The notes: a model not told the origin generated them from the sequence alone. A DNA stretch of 64,000 bases from an uncultured Streptomyces sp. (GCF_947488945.1 NZ_CANLBS010000011.1:124001-188000); one strand, 5' to 3'. Counted from the stretch's first letter, positions 8,858-16,307 are shown. Numbers and translations: made by a program.

Positions 8858-9482
8858 CGCAGGCGGACCTCGCGGCGCGGTCGGCCAGCGCGTCGTCCAA
8901 GGGCTCGCCCGTGTGGAGCAGGGCGTAGTACAGCGGGGCGGACACGGCGGCGATCACGGCACGGGCGTCCGTGCCGGCCGGGACCTCGCCGCGCTGTTCG
9001 GCCTCCGCGACACAGCCGGCCCATTCGTCGATCCGTACGGCGTAGAAGCGGTGCAGGGCCTCCTTCGCCTGCTCGTCGCAGAGCGAGGCCGCGATGAGCG
9101 CGCGGAAGAGGCGGCCCTGGCGCGGATCGTTCAGCGTTTTCACGACCAGTCGGGCATTCGCCCGCAGGTCGTCCGCCAGGCTCCCGGTGTGCGCACTCGG
9201 CAGCGACTGCTCCGCCATGTCCTCCAGCAGGTCGGCGGCCAGCAGCGCCGGAGTGCCCCAGCGACGGTAGACGGTGGTCTTGCCGACGCCGGCGCGGCGG
9301 GCGATCTCGGCGAGGTCGAGCCGGTCGAACCCCTCCTCCACCAGGGCGTCGCCCGCTGCTCGCAGTACCGCCTCGCGCACCCGTGCGGTGCGTCCGCCGG
9401 GGCGCACGCTGCCCGGCACGGGAGCCCCCGCCACCGCGTTCCCGTCGTCCGCCGACGGCGTGGTGCCCTCGCCTGAGGTCAT
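8826..9482 (-). CDS. TetR-family regulator of the divergent MFS pump
   Basis: 218 residues from an ATG at 9482. After a disordered 30-residue lead, the DNA-binding domain runs RTARVREAVLRAAGDALVEE to RAGVGKTTVYRRWG, an unmistakable TetR helix-turn-helix; the rest is an all-helical ligand domain. Longer frames upstream are not needed. It faces an MFS drug-efflux gene across about 180 bp containing two palindromes, so it most likely represses that pump and itself and is released by the pump substrate. Its 3' end doubles as one arm of the 25-bp terminator hairpin. Confidence 0.9.
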   Translation of the reverse strand: MTSGEGTTPSADDGNAVAGAPVPGSVRPGGRTARVREAVLRAAGDALVEEGFDRLDLAEIARRAGVGKTTVYRRWGTPALLAADLLEDMAEQSLPSAHTGSLADDLRANARLVVKTLNDPRQGRLFRALIAASLCDEQAKEALHRFYAVRIDEWAGCVAEAEQRGEVPAGTDARAVIAAVSAPLYYALLHTGEPLDDALADRAARSACAAARAGALSR

Positions 9483-9513
9483 AAACGGTTCTCCAGTTCC
9501 ATTACGGGGCCGT

Positions 9514-9523
9514 TCGGTGCTAC
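9514..9523. promoter_or_regulatory. Candidate TetR operator 1
   Basis: ACGG-GG-CCGT inverted repeat 32 bases before the tetR start, sharing the ACGG/CCGT arms with the second palindrome. Confidence 0.45.
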
Positions 9524-9538
9524 CGTCCATCTTAACGG

Positions 9539-9553
9539 AACGGGAGCCCCGTT
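9539..9553. promoter_or_regulatory. Candidate TetR operator 2
   Basis: AACGGG-AGC-CCCGTT is a perfect inverted repeat with 6-bp arms in the tetR/MFS intergenic region, 111 bases before the MFS start. Confidence 0.55.
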
Positions 9554-9663
9554 TGTCGGGTCGCCGTCGTTCCCTGCGGGGGTGCGTCCGCCCCGCGGTC
9601 CGTCCTGCCTGCCCCTTGGTTCCGCCGTCCGCCACGACGGCGGTGGCGAAAGGAACACGTCCC

Positions 9664-11169
9664 ATGTCCCCTGCCCAAGCCGCCGCGGACGGTGCGGAGA
9701 CCACCGTCACCGCACCCGCCGCCATCACCGCACCAGCTTCCACCCCCGTCCCCGCCCCTGCCGCCGCACCCTCCACCGCCCGCCTCACCGGTCGTCACCG
9801 GGTGGTCCTCGCCGTGCTGCTGGTCGCCCAGTTCATGCTGGCCGTCGACTTCTCCATCCTGAACGTGGCCCTCCCCGCCATCGGCGAAGGGCTCGGGTTC
9901 GCGCTGGCCGACCTCCAGTGGATCGCCACCGCCTTCGCCCTCTCCGCCGCAGGGTTCACCCTGCTCTTCGGGCGGGTCGCGGACCTGGTCGGCCGCCGCC
10001 GGGTCTTCCTCGGCGGCCTCGGGCTGCTCGCCGTCGCTTCGCTCGCCGGCGGTCTCGCGACCTCCCCGGAGGTGCTGATCGCCGCCCGCGTCGCCCAGGG
10101 CCTCGCCACCGCCGCCGTCACTCCGGCCGGCCTCTCCCTGCTCGTCACCGCGTTCCCCGAAGGACCCCTGCGGCAGAAGGCCCTCGGCCTCAACGGGGCC
10201 CTGATGTCGGCCGGGTTCACCGCCGGAGCGGTGCTCGGCGGCGTTCTCACCGACCTGTTCTCCTGGCGTTGGGCCTTCCTCGTCAACGTGCCGGTGGCGC
10301 TCGCGGTGCTGCTGGTCGCCCCCGCCGTCGTCAAGGAGTCCCGGCCCGCCCGGCGTCCCGCGCTCGACGTCCCCGGCGCCGTGACCGTCACCCTCGGTCT
10401 GCTCGGCGTGATCTACGGCTTCACCCTCGCCGGCGAGCACGGCTGGACGTATCCGGGCACGATCCTCGCCCTGGTCGTCGGCGCCGCACTGCTCGCCGTG
10501 TTCCGGTCCGTGGAACGCCGGGTCGCCGAACCCCTCGTGCCGCCGCGTGTGCTCGCCCGGCCGGGTGTGGCCTGGGGCAACGTCCTCGGCCTGCTCGCCT
10601 TCGTCACGGAGACCTCACTGGTCTATCTGCTGACCCTCTATCTGCAGAAGACCCTCGGCTTCTCCGCGCTCACCGCCGGTGTCTCCTTCGGCGTGCTGGG
10701 CCTCGGCACCGTGGCCGGAGGGCTGCTCGCCGCCCGGGTCATCGCCCGTACGTCCACGCGTACCACCCTGGTCGCCGGCGGTCTGCTCCAGGCGGTGGCC
10801 ACCGCGGCCCTGCTGCTGCTCGGCCCGGAGAGTTCTTCCATGGCACTGCTGCTGCCCGCCACCTTCTTCGGGGGCGTGGGCAACATGCTGGTCATCGTCG
10901 GGTTCATGGTCACCGCGACCTCCGGCCTCCCCGACGGCGAGCAGGGTCTCGCCACCGGCCTGGCCACCATGTCCCAGCAGATCGGCATCACCCTGGGCAC
11001 CCCCGTGATGTCGGCCGTCGCCACCGCGGCCTCCGCGGGGATCGTCACGGCGGGCGCGGTGCTGCACGGCGTCACCGTCGCCATCGCGGTGAACACGGCG
11101 CTGGTGCTGCTGGGGGTGCTCATCGCCGCGGTGTTCCTCCGGAACCGGCCGGAACCGGCGGGCGGCTGA
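9664..11169 (+). CDS. MFS drug-efflux transporter (DHA2, 14-helix type)
   Basis: 501 residues from an ATG at 9664 with GAAAGGAA upstream. An Ala/Pro/Thr-rich cytosolic tail of about 40 residues precedes the first helix (VVLAVLLVAQFMLAVDFSI), which carries the antiporter-type motif DFSILNVALPAIG. Motif A (GRVADLVGRRRVF) follows helix 2, and the antiporter motif C region GFTAGAVLGGVLTD is present near residue 185. Roughly 14 membrane segments fit the DHA2 group that exports antibiotics and dyes using proton motive force. The divergent TetR gene is the expected repressor. Substrate unknown. Confidence 0.92.
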   Translation: MSPAQAAADGAETTVTAPAAITAPASTPVPAPAAAPSTARLTGRHRVVLAVLLVAQFMLAVDFSILNVALPAIGEGLGFALADLQWIATAFALSAAGFTLLFGRVADLVGRRRVFLGGLGLLAVASLAGGLATSPEVLIAARVAQGLATAAVTPAGLSLLVTAFPEGPLRQKALGLNGALMSAGFTAGAVLGGVLTDLFSWRWAFLVNVPVALAVLLVAPAVVKESRPARRPALDVPGAVTVTLGLLGVIYGFTLAGEHGWTYPGTILALVVGAALLAVFRSVERRVAEPLVPPRVLARPGVAWGNVLGLLAFVTETSLVYLLTLYLQKTLGFSALTAGVSFGVLGLGTVAGGLLAARVIARTSTRTTLVAGGLLQAVATAALLLLGPESSSMALLLPATFFGGVGNMLVIVGFMVTATSGLPDGEQGLATGLATMSQQIGITLGTPVMSAVATAASAGIVTAGAVLHGVTVAIAVNTALVLLGVLIAAVFLRNRPEPAGG

Positions 11170-11174
11170 CGGCC

Positions 11175-11195
11175 GGCCCGCCGGCCGGGCGGGCC
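11175..11195. terminator. Bidirectional terminator
   Basis: GGCCCGCC-GGCCG-GGCGGGCC, perfect 8-bp stem, between the convergent MFS and DUF4287 genes. Confidence 0.55.
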
Positions 11196-11208
11196 CAGCC
11201 CTCCCGCC

Positions 11209-11421
11209 TCACCGCCGGGCGTCCTCCGCCAGGGTGTGGGCCACCAGCGCGTTGGCGTGGCCGTGGCCGAGTCCGTGTTCGGTCTTGAGCCAGGACACCA
11301 GCTCCATGTGGCGGGTGAGCGGGGACGAGCGGACGAGCTCCTTCCATTCGGCCACGGGGCGGCCGTACTTCTTCTCGATGGCGGGGAAGTAGCTCGCGGG
11401 GCCCTTCACGGTGTCGGTCAT
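11209..11421 (-). CDS. DUF4287-type small protein
   Basis: 70 residues from an ATG at 11421 (MTDTVKGPASYFPAIEKKYG). The pattern with a following WKELV and ending in HANALVAHTLAEDARR matches the short DUF4287 proteins common in actinobacteria; their function is not known to me. They are small, helical and cytoplasmic. The frame is open further upstream but those residues look non-coding. It is convergent with the MFS gene and divergent from the PhoX-type gene. Confidence 0.8.
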   Translation of the reverse strand: MTDTVKGPASYFPAIEKKYGRPVAEWKELVRSSPLTRHMELVSWLKTEHGLGHGHANALVAHTLAEDARR

Positions 11422-11620
11422 GGCGCTGGTGTTCCCGTCTCTTCGGGTGACGCGCGGTCCGGGTTCGGACGCGGCACGGGTAAGACCGGCGGCGGCCGGT
11501 GAAATCATCGCCGCGCGCCGTACGTTCCCGGCGCCCGGCCGATCGGCGCACGCCCGGACGCCCGCCGTCTCCGGGCCGACCGTGGCTTCACAGGAAGGGT
11601 GCCGCCGGAAGTCGCCCGTC

Positions 11621-11642
11621 GTTCATCCGGCGTTGGCCCGGG
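11621..11642 (+). promoter_or_regulatory. Candidate PHO box upstream of the phosphatase gene
   Basis: Two adjacent 11-base units, GTTCATCCGGC and GTTGGCCCGGG, resemble the Streptomyces PhoP direct-repeat unit whose conserved part is GTTCACC: six of seven positions match in the first unit, five of seven in the second. They lie about 60-80 bases before the phosphatase ATG. Confidence 0.45.
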
Positions 11643-11701
11643 GCCGGGAACGTGAGCGCGCACCCCACCCCACCTCATCCGGTCGGCACACAGGAGACGC
11701 G

Positions 11702-13189
11702 ATGACAGTCACCCGTAGAGAGTTCAGCAAGCGGTCGGCCCTCGCCGGGGCGGGCATCGCCCTGACCGGGGCGGTCGGCACCCTCGCCACCGCGCCCGGC
11801 GCGCTCGCGGCCGAGGACGCGAAGCACGGCGGCGGCCACGGAGGGCACGGCGGCGGTCATGGCCACGGGGAACCGGGCTACGGTCCGCTGATCTCCGACC
11901 CGAAGGGCATCCTCGCCCTGCCCGCCGGGTTCTCGTACCGCATCCTCACCCACAGCGGGGTCACCACGCTGGAGTCGGGCGAGACCACCCCGTCCAACCA
12001 CGACGGCACCGCCGCCTTCGAGGGTCCCCGGGGCGTCACCCTGCTCGTCAACAACCACGAGCTGAGCGGGGTGCGTACGAGCTGGGCGCACCCCGTACCG
12101 CTGGCCGAGGGCCTGGTCTACGACGCCGTCGCGGCCGGCGGCTGCACCGTGGTGGAGACCCGCCGCGACGGCAGCACCGCCGAGTGGGTCGGCATCGCCG
12201 GCACCTCCACCAACTGCACCGGCGGCTCCACCCCCTGGGGCACCTGGCTGACCTGCGAGGAGACCGAGGACAAGGCCGGCAAGAACGGGCTGCTCAAGGA
12301 CCACGGCTACGTCTTCGAGGTCGATCCGTACGACCGCCGGGCCAACCGCGACCCGCGCCCGGTCAAGGCGTTCGGCCGGTACGCCCACGAGGCCGTCGTG
12401 ATCGACCCGCAGCGCGGCCACGCCTACCTGACGGAGGACGCCTCCACCCCCAACGGGCTGCTGTACCGCTGGGTGCCGCCGAAGGGGTTCACGCACGGGC
12501 GCGGCAAGCTGCGCACCCTCGCCGACGACGCGGGCGTGCTCCAGGCCACCAAGTGCTTCGACAAGAACGGCGCGTTCGTCGACGACCTGTCGCGCGCGAC
12601 GAAGATCGGCACCGTCTACGGCGTCGACTGGGTCGACGTGCCGGACCGCGACGCCAAGACGGTCTCGGTGCGCAAGCAGTTCGCCGACGGCCAGGTCACC
12701 CGGGCCCGCAAGCTCGAAGGCATGTGGTGGGGCGACGGCGGCGCGTACCTCGTCTCCTCCTTCGCCCGCTCGGAGAGCCCGGTCCAGCACGACGGCCAGG
12801 TCTGGTTCTACGACCCCAAGCGCCGCACCCTCACCCTGAAGGTGCTGCTCGGCGTCAACGCCGACCCGTCGGTGGACGGCGCGTTCGACGGGCCGGACAA
12901 CATCACCGTCTCCCCCTACGGAGGTCTGGTCATCGCCGAGGACGGCGACGGCATCCAGCACCTGTTCGGGGCGACCGACAGCGGCGTCACCTACCCGATC
13001 GCCCGCAACGAGCTGAACGGCGGGACGGCGCAGGAGCCGGAGTACAGCGAGTTCACCGGGGTGACCTTCTCGCCCGACGGCAAGACGCTGTTCGCCAACA
13101 TCCAGACGCCGGGCATCATGCTCGCCATCACGGGCCCGTGGAAGCGCCAGTCCGACAAGCGCACCGGCGGGCGCGACGACCAGGACTGA
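11702..13189 (+). CDS. Tat-exported PhoX-type (DUF839) phosphatase
   Basis: 495 residues from an ATG preceded by AGGAGA. The N-terminus TRREFSKRSALAGAG is a twin-arginine signal with an Ala-x-Ala site near residue 37, so the protein is folded before export. A His/Gly-rich stretch follows (KHGGGHGGHGGGHGHG). The body matches the DUF839/PhoX architecture: LVNNHELSG, NCTGGSTPWGTWLTCEET, GRYAHEAVVIDP, YLTEDAS and GPDNITVSPYGGLVIAEDG. PhoX enzymes are calcium-dependent alkaline phosphatases releasing phosphate from organic esters outside the cell. A possible PHO box upstream supports phosphate-starvation control. The exact substrate cannot be read from the sequence. Confidence 0.88.
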   Translation: MTVTRREFSKRSALAGAGIALTGAVGTLATAPGALAAEDAKHGGGHGGHGGGHGHGEPGYGPLISDPKGILALPAGFSYRILTHSGVTTLESGETTPSNHDGTAAFEGPRGVTLLVNNHELSGVRTSWAHPVPLAEGLVYDAVAAGGCTVVETRRDGSTAEWVGIAGTSTNCTGGSTPWGTWLTCEETEDKAGKNGLLKDHGYVFEVDPYDRRANRDPRPVKAFGRYAHEAVVIDPQRGHAYLTEDASTPNGLLYRWVPPKGFTHGRGKLRTLADDAGVLQATKCFDKNGAFVDDLSRATKIGTVYGVDWVDVPDRDAKTVSVRKQFADGQVTRARKLEGMWWGDGGAYLVSSFARSESPVQHDGQVWFYDPKRRTLTLKVLLGVNADPSVDGAFDGPDNITVSPYGGLVIAEDGDGIQHLFGATDSGVTYPIARNELNGGTAQEPEYSEFTGVTFSPDGKTLFANIQTPGIMLAITGPWKRQSDKRTGGRDDQD

Positions 13190-13201
13190 GCCGCCACGTG
13201 C

Positions 13202-13227
13202 GTCACCGGCGTCCCGGCGCCGGTGAC
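13202..13227 (+). terminator. Terminator after the phosphatase gene
   Basis: GTCACCGGCG-N6-CGCCGGTGAC, perfect 10-bp stem starting 13 bases past the stop. Confidence 0.65.
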
Positions 13228-13249
13228 CGCTGCCACGCCCGGCGAGGGC

Positions 13250-13276
13250 GTGGTGGCGCCACCACCCCTTCGGGGG
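13250..13276. terminator. Palindrome plus UUCG-type hairpin
   Basis: GTGGTGGCGCCACCAC at 13250-13265 is a 16-bp perfect palindrome, immediately followed by CCCC-TTCG-GGGG (13265-13276) and GGCTTT. A stable UUCG tetraloop hairpin with a short T-run looks like a second terminator. Confidence 0.5.
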
Positions 13277-13431
13277 GCTTTCCGGGGCCCCGCGCGGGCC
13301 GTCGTCCCTGCTGGAAGGCGCTCGGCGAGCCAGGTCGGACGGGCCGCGCCGCATTACGAATCCGGTACTACTGGTCCCCCCGGAGGGGGCGGGCATGGCG
13401 TCCGCCGCTTATGAGGCGCATACTCAAGGTA

Positions 13432-13662
13432 ATGAAACAGTCAGCCGGATCCCGGCGTCACCTGCCTTCCAGTCCCTTCAACCGCCCGGCCCAGGCGGCC
13501 CCACCGGTCGAGGTATTCGACGTGGGCGACCGGGTGTCGCACGACCAGTTCGGCCTCGGACGCATCCTTGCCGTCGAGGGCGACAACGACGCAGTTCTGA
13601 TCGACTTCGCTGGGCGGCAGGGGAGGATCCTGAGCCCGTACTCCAAGCTGACCAAGCTCTGA
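13432..13662 (+). CDS. Stand-alone PcrA/UvrD-type Tudor-like domain protein
   Basis: 76 residues. After a basic, unstructured N-terminus, the sequence VFDVGDRVSHDQFGLGRILA and then IDFAGRQGRILSPYSKLTKL follows the layout of the C-terminal Tudor-like domain of PcrA/UvrD helicases (GDrVsHdkFGlGtV ... vdF ... l...yaplekl), which contacts RNA polymerase; CarD and TRCF have related folds. No helicase is attached. Start is uncertain: ATG 13432 has AAGG only two bases upstream, ATG 13411 has none, and a well-placed GGAGG serves ATG 13395 in another frame. A role with RNA polymerase or nucleic acids is inference. A strong terminator follows. Confidence 0.75.
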   Translation: MKQSAGSRRHLPSSPFNRPAQAAPPVEVFDVGDRVSHDQFGLGRILAVEGDNDAVLIDFAGRQGRILSPYSKLTKL

Positions 13663-13705
13663 GAGCACGGACGGCGCGTGCGGCGTCCGCGCGGAGAGAC
13701 CGGAA

Positions 13706-13735
13706 CCGGGGCACCTGAGACATCAGGTGCCCCGG
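13706..13735 (+). terminator. Strong terminator hairpin
   Basis: CCGGGGCACCTGA-GACA-TCAGGTGCCCCGG, perfect 13-bp stem with a 4-base loop, 44 bases after the Tudor-like gene. Confidence 0.75.
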
Positions 13736-13751
13736 AAGCCGTTTGACCGCC

Positions 13752-13802
13752 GGACGCCCCCGCTGGACGCCCCCGCTGGACGCCCCCGCCGGACGCCCCG
13801 TC
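13752..13802. repeat. Four-copy 13-bp tandem repeat
   Basis: GGACGCCCCCGCT is repeated at 13752, 13765 and 13778 (last base C), then a 12-base variant at 13791. It lies between the convergent Tudor-like and TerD genes, 24 bases from the TerD stop. Confidence 0.8.
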
Positions 13803-13825
13803 GGACGGCGCCGACCGCCTCGGGG

Positions 13826-15067
13826 TCAGAGCATCTTGGCGGCGGGCTTGACCATGCCGCGCACGGTGCGGGACTTCACGAACTCGCCGACGGCGGTCAT
13901 CTCCCACTCGCCGGAGAACTGCTTGATCAGCTTCGCCATCATCACGCCCGTCTGCGGCTCGGCGCCGCTCAGGTCGAAGCGCACCAGCTCCTCGCCGGTG
14001 GCCGCGTCGATGAGGCGGCAGTACGCCTTGGCGACGTCGGTGAACTTCTGGCCGGTGAACGAGTTCACCGTGAACATCAGGCCGGTGGCCTCGGCGGGGA
14101 TGCGCCCGAGGTCGACGACGATCACCTCGTCGTCGCCGGCGCCCTCACCCGTGAGGTTGTCCCCGGAGTGCTTGATCGCCCCGCCCAGGATGGCGAGCTT
14201 GCCGAAGTAACAGCTGTCCAGGTGGTTGCGGTCCGGGCCGTACGCGATCACGGACGCGTCCAGGTCGATGTCCTTGCCCCGGAAGGCGGGCTCCCAGCCG
14301 AGCCCCATCTTCACCTTCGAGAGCAGCGGCTTGCCGTTCTTGACCAGCGACACCGTCTGGTTCTTCTGGAGGCTGACCCGGCCCTTGTCGAGGTTGATCC
14401 GGCCGTTCGACGCGGGGGCCGGCGCGGCGGGCGGAGCGGGCGGAGCGGGCGGGGCCGGGGGCACGGGGGCGGAGACCCGCGGGTCCACCGGCGGAGCGGC
14501 CTGCGGGACCGGCGGGGCGACCGGAGCGGCCTGCGGGGCGGCGACCGGGGCGGCGGGGGCGGCCGGCTCCTCGACCGTCACGCCGAAGTCGGTGGCGATG
14601 CCCGCGAGGCCGTCGGCGTACCCCTGGCCCACGGCGCGGGCCTTCCAGACGCCGTTGCGCCGGTAGACCTCGATGACCACGAGGGCCGTCTCCGTGCCCA
14701 GCCGGGGCGGGGTGAAGGTGGCGAGCGGGGCGCCGCTGTCCGCGTCGCGCACGGTCGCGGTGGGCTCGACGCCCTGGAAGGTCTGCCCGGCGGCGTCGGG
14801 GCTGGCGGTGACGACGATCTTCTCGATGCCCGGCGGCACGGCCGCGGTGTCCACGAGGATCGCGTCCGGCTGCGTGCCGCCGCCGGAGCGGTAGGTCACT
14901 CCGGGGCCCGCAGGCTGGTTGTAGAAGATGAAGTCGTCGTCGGAGCGCACCTTGCCGTCGGCGGTGAGCAGCAGGCCCGAGACGTCGAGCCGCACCGGTG
15001 CGGCGACGTCCACCGCCACGCGGGCGGCGGAGAGGGGGATGTTCGAGCCGGGTGTCATTGCGGTCAT
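13826..15067 (-). CDS. Double TerD-domain stress/tellurite-type protein
   Basis: 413 residues with two TerD-like domains, roughly 1-170 and 228-413, joined by a Pro/Ala-rich linker. TerD hallmarks appear in the first (DVSGLLLTADGKVRSDDDFIFYNQP, then GTETALVVIEVYRRNGVWKARAVGQGYADGL) and a more diverged form in the second (SLVKNGKPLLSKVKMGLGW, DLDASVIAYG). TerD proteins bind calcium and act at the membrane-associated tellurite and stress-resistance system, though most Streptomyces copies have no demonstrated role. The ATG at 15067 lacks a ribosome site and lies seven bases from a candidate ECF-type -10, so a leaderless start is possible; a second ATG lies at 15058. Confidence 0.9.
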   Translation of the reverse strand: MTAMTPGSNIPLSAARVAVDVAAPVRLDVSGLLLTADGKVRSDDDFIFYNQPAGPGVTYRSGGGTQPDAILVDTAAVPPGIEKIVVTASPDAAGQTFQGVEPTATVRDADSGAPLATFTPPRLGTETALVVIEVYRRNGVWKARAVGQGYADGLAGIATDFGVTVEEPAAPAAPVAAPQAAPVAPPVPQAAPPVDPRVSAPVPPAPPAPPAPPAAPAPASNGRINLDKGRVSLQKNQTVSLVKNGKPLLSKVKMGLGWEPAFRGKDIDLDASVIAYGPDRNHLDSCYFGKLAILGGAIKHSGDNLTGEGAGDDEVIVVDLGRIPAEATGLMFTVNSFTGQKFTDVAKAYCRLIDAATGEELVRFDLSGAEPQTGVMMAKLIKQFSGEWEMTAVGEFVKSRTVRGMVKPAAKML

Positions 15068-15074
15068 GCAGGGG

Positions 15075-15103
15075 GTAACGAACGACCCGGCTTTGCCGTT
15101 CCC
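15075..15103 (-). promoter_or_regulatory. Candidate ECF-sigma-type promoter of the TerD gene
   Basis: On the minus strand GGGAAC, 17 bases, then CGTTAC. The -10 ends seven bases before the ATG, placing the start site at the ATG itself. GGAAC/CGT-type elements are typical of ECF sigma factors; which sigma factor is unknown. Confidence 0.4.
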
Positions 15104-15198
15104 TTACCTTCGCGCGCACCGCCCGGCCGGCCCAGTCCGTCCCGTGTCCCGGCGGGGGCCGCACCGGTCCGGACGCCGTGCGGCCCGGCGGGCCCCGG

Positions 15199-15265
15199 CC
15201 CGGTACGGCCGGACGCCCGGTACGGCCGATGTCCGGCACGGCCGACGTCCGGCGCGACCGGATGC
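15199..15265. repeat. Imperfect tandem repeat of about 17 bp behind udh
   Basis: Four to five degenerate copies of CCGGYACGGCCGAYGT run from 15199 to the udh stop codon; the last copy merges into the final udh codons. The stretch ends the udh transcript and precedes the TerD gene. Confidence 0.65.
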
Positions 15266-16078
15266 TCAGTACGGCCAGATCGGCGGGTCGGTGACGAAGT
15301 GGCCGCCGAGGTGCGCCTGGTCCGGGTTGGCGTCCGGGTCGAGCGGGCCCTGCTCCGCGACGAGCTTCTCCGCGTACGGCTCCGAGTCGTCCTCGGGCTC
15401 GTACCCGAGCGACCTGGCGCTCGTCAGGTCCCACCACAGGCGGGTGTTGGCGGAGGAGCCGTAGACGACGCGGTGGCCGACGTCGGGGGCGGTGAGGGCG
15501 GCGTGGAAGAGGCGGGCGCCGTCGGCGGGGCTCATCCACACGGAGAGCATCCGCACCGAGGTGGGCTCGGGGAAGCAGGAGCCGATGCGCACCGAGACGG
15601 TCTCCAGGCCGTGCCGGTCCCAGTAGAGCTGGGCGAGGTCCTCGCCGAAGGACTTGGAGAGGCCGTAGAAGGTGTCCGGGCGGCGGGGGGTCTCCACCGG
15701 CAGCAGCGGGTCGCCCGGCCGGGGCGTCGGGGTGTAGCCGACGGCGTGGTTCGAGGAGGCGAACACGATCCGGCGCACGCCCTCCTCGCGGGCGGCCTCG
15801 TAGAGGTTGTAGGTGCCCTCGATGTTGGCGCGCAGGATCTTGTCGAAGGAGGCTTCCAGCGAGATGCCCGCGAGGTGGATGATCGCGTCGACGCCCCGCA
15901 CGGCCTCGCGCAGCGCCTCCTTGTCCGCCAGGTCCGCGGTGATCGCGTCCGGTTCGCCCTCGACCGGGACGAGGTCGAGGAGGCGGAGCTCGTAACCGTG
16001 AGCGGGCAGCAGTTCCCGCATCAGGGTGCCGAGGCCGCCTGCGGCGCCGGTGAGCAGGACGGTGCGAGGGGCTGGCAT
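15266..16078 (-). CDS. udh: Uronate dehydrogenase
   Basis: 270 residues, short-chain/extended SDR fold. The Rossmann loop GAAGGLG (11-17), the SSNH element (near 108-111) and catalytic Tyr138-x3-Lys142 (TFYGLSKSFGED) match NAD-dependent uronate dehydrogenases, which oxidise D-galacturonate or D-glucuronate to the aldarolactone. This is step one of the oxidative pathway; kdgD, encoded divergently 414 bp away, handles a later step, and pectin-degrading enzymes are encoded downstream, so galacturonate is the inferred substrate. It is transcribed from a consensus promoter whose start site is covered by a repeated element. Other NAD-dependent epimerases share the fold, but the SSNH motif and context favour Udh. 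Confidence 0.87.
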   Translation of the reverse strand: MPAPRTVLLTGAAGGLGTLMRELLPAHGYELRLLDLVPVEGEPDAITADLADKEALREAVRGVDAIIHLAGISLEASFDKILRANIEGTYNLYEAAREEGVRRIVFASSNHAVGYTPTPRPGDPLLPVETPRRPDTFYGLSKSFGEDLAQLYWDRHGLETVSVRIGSCFPEPTSVRMLSVWMSPADGARLFHAALTAPDVGHRVVYGSSANTRLWWDLTSARSLGYEPEDDSEPYAEKLVAEQGPLDPDANPDQAHLGGHFVTDPPIWPY

Positions 16079-16141
16079 AGGGAGGTCTCCTCGGTGCGGC
16101 GCACGCTGAGTTGAGCCGGTGCGTCAACTCCATGGACGGCA

Positions 16142-16157
16142 TTCACATGCGTGGACA
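16142..16157. promoter_or_regulatory. Operator copy 1 (udh side)
   Basis: TTCACATGCGTGGACA. The arms TTCAC/GTGGA form an imperfect inverted repeat with a 4-base spacer. It abuts the -10 of the udh promoter and covers its predicted start. Confidence 0.65.
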
Positions 16158-16185
16158 AGGTAAGAAGTGCGGCGCGTCGCGTCAA
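16157..16185 (-). promoter_or_regulatory. udh promoter
   Basis: On the minus strand TTGACG (16185-16180), 17 bases, TACCTT (16162-16157). Close to the housekeeping consensus. Confidence 0.65.
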
Positions 16186-16255
16186 GGGGCGGGGCCCGTC
16201 GAGGACGCTCTCGCGGACCACTTTCGTTCGTCGTTCGGCGCGCCTTCCCTCCGTC

Positions 16256-16284
16256 TTGACCGGTGCACGGGGCTGCCCTAGCGT
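16256..16284 (+). promoter_or_regulatory. kdgD promoter
   Basis: TTGACC (16256-16261), 17 bases, TAGCGT (16279-16284). The predicted start near 16291 abuts operator copy 2. Confidence 0.7.
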
Positions 16285-16291
16285 GGCGCCG

Positions 16292-16307
16292 TTCACACAT
16301 GTGGACA
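16292..16307. promoter_or_regulatory. Operator copy 2 (kdgD side)
   Basis: TTCACACATGTGGACA differs from copy 1 only in its central three bases. It begins eight bases after the kdgD -10. Confidence 0.65.

Noticed and set aside
13395..13718. 107-codon frame with a good ribosome site overlapping the Tudor-like gene
   Set aside because: After the first 30 codons it becomes Arg-rich shadow sequence; kept only as an open question about the Tudor-like start.
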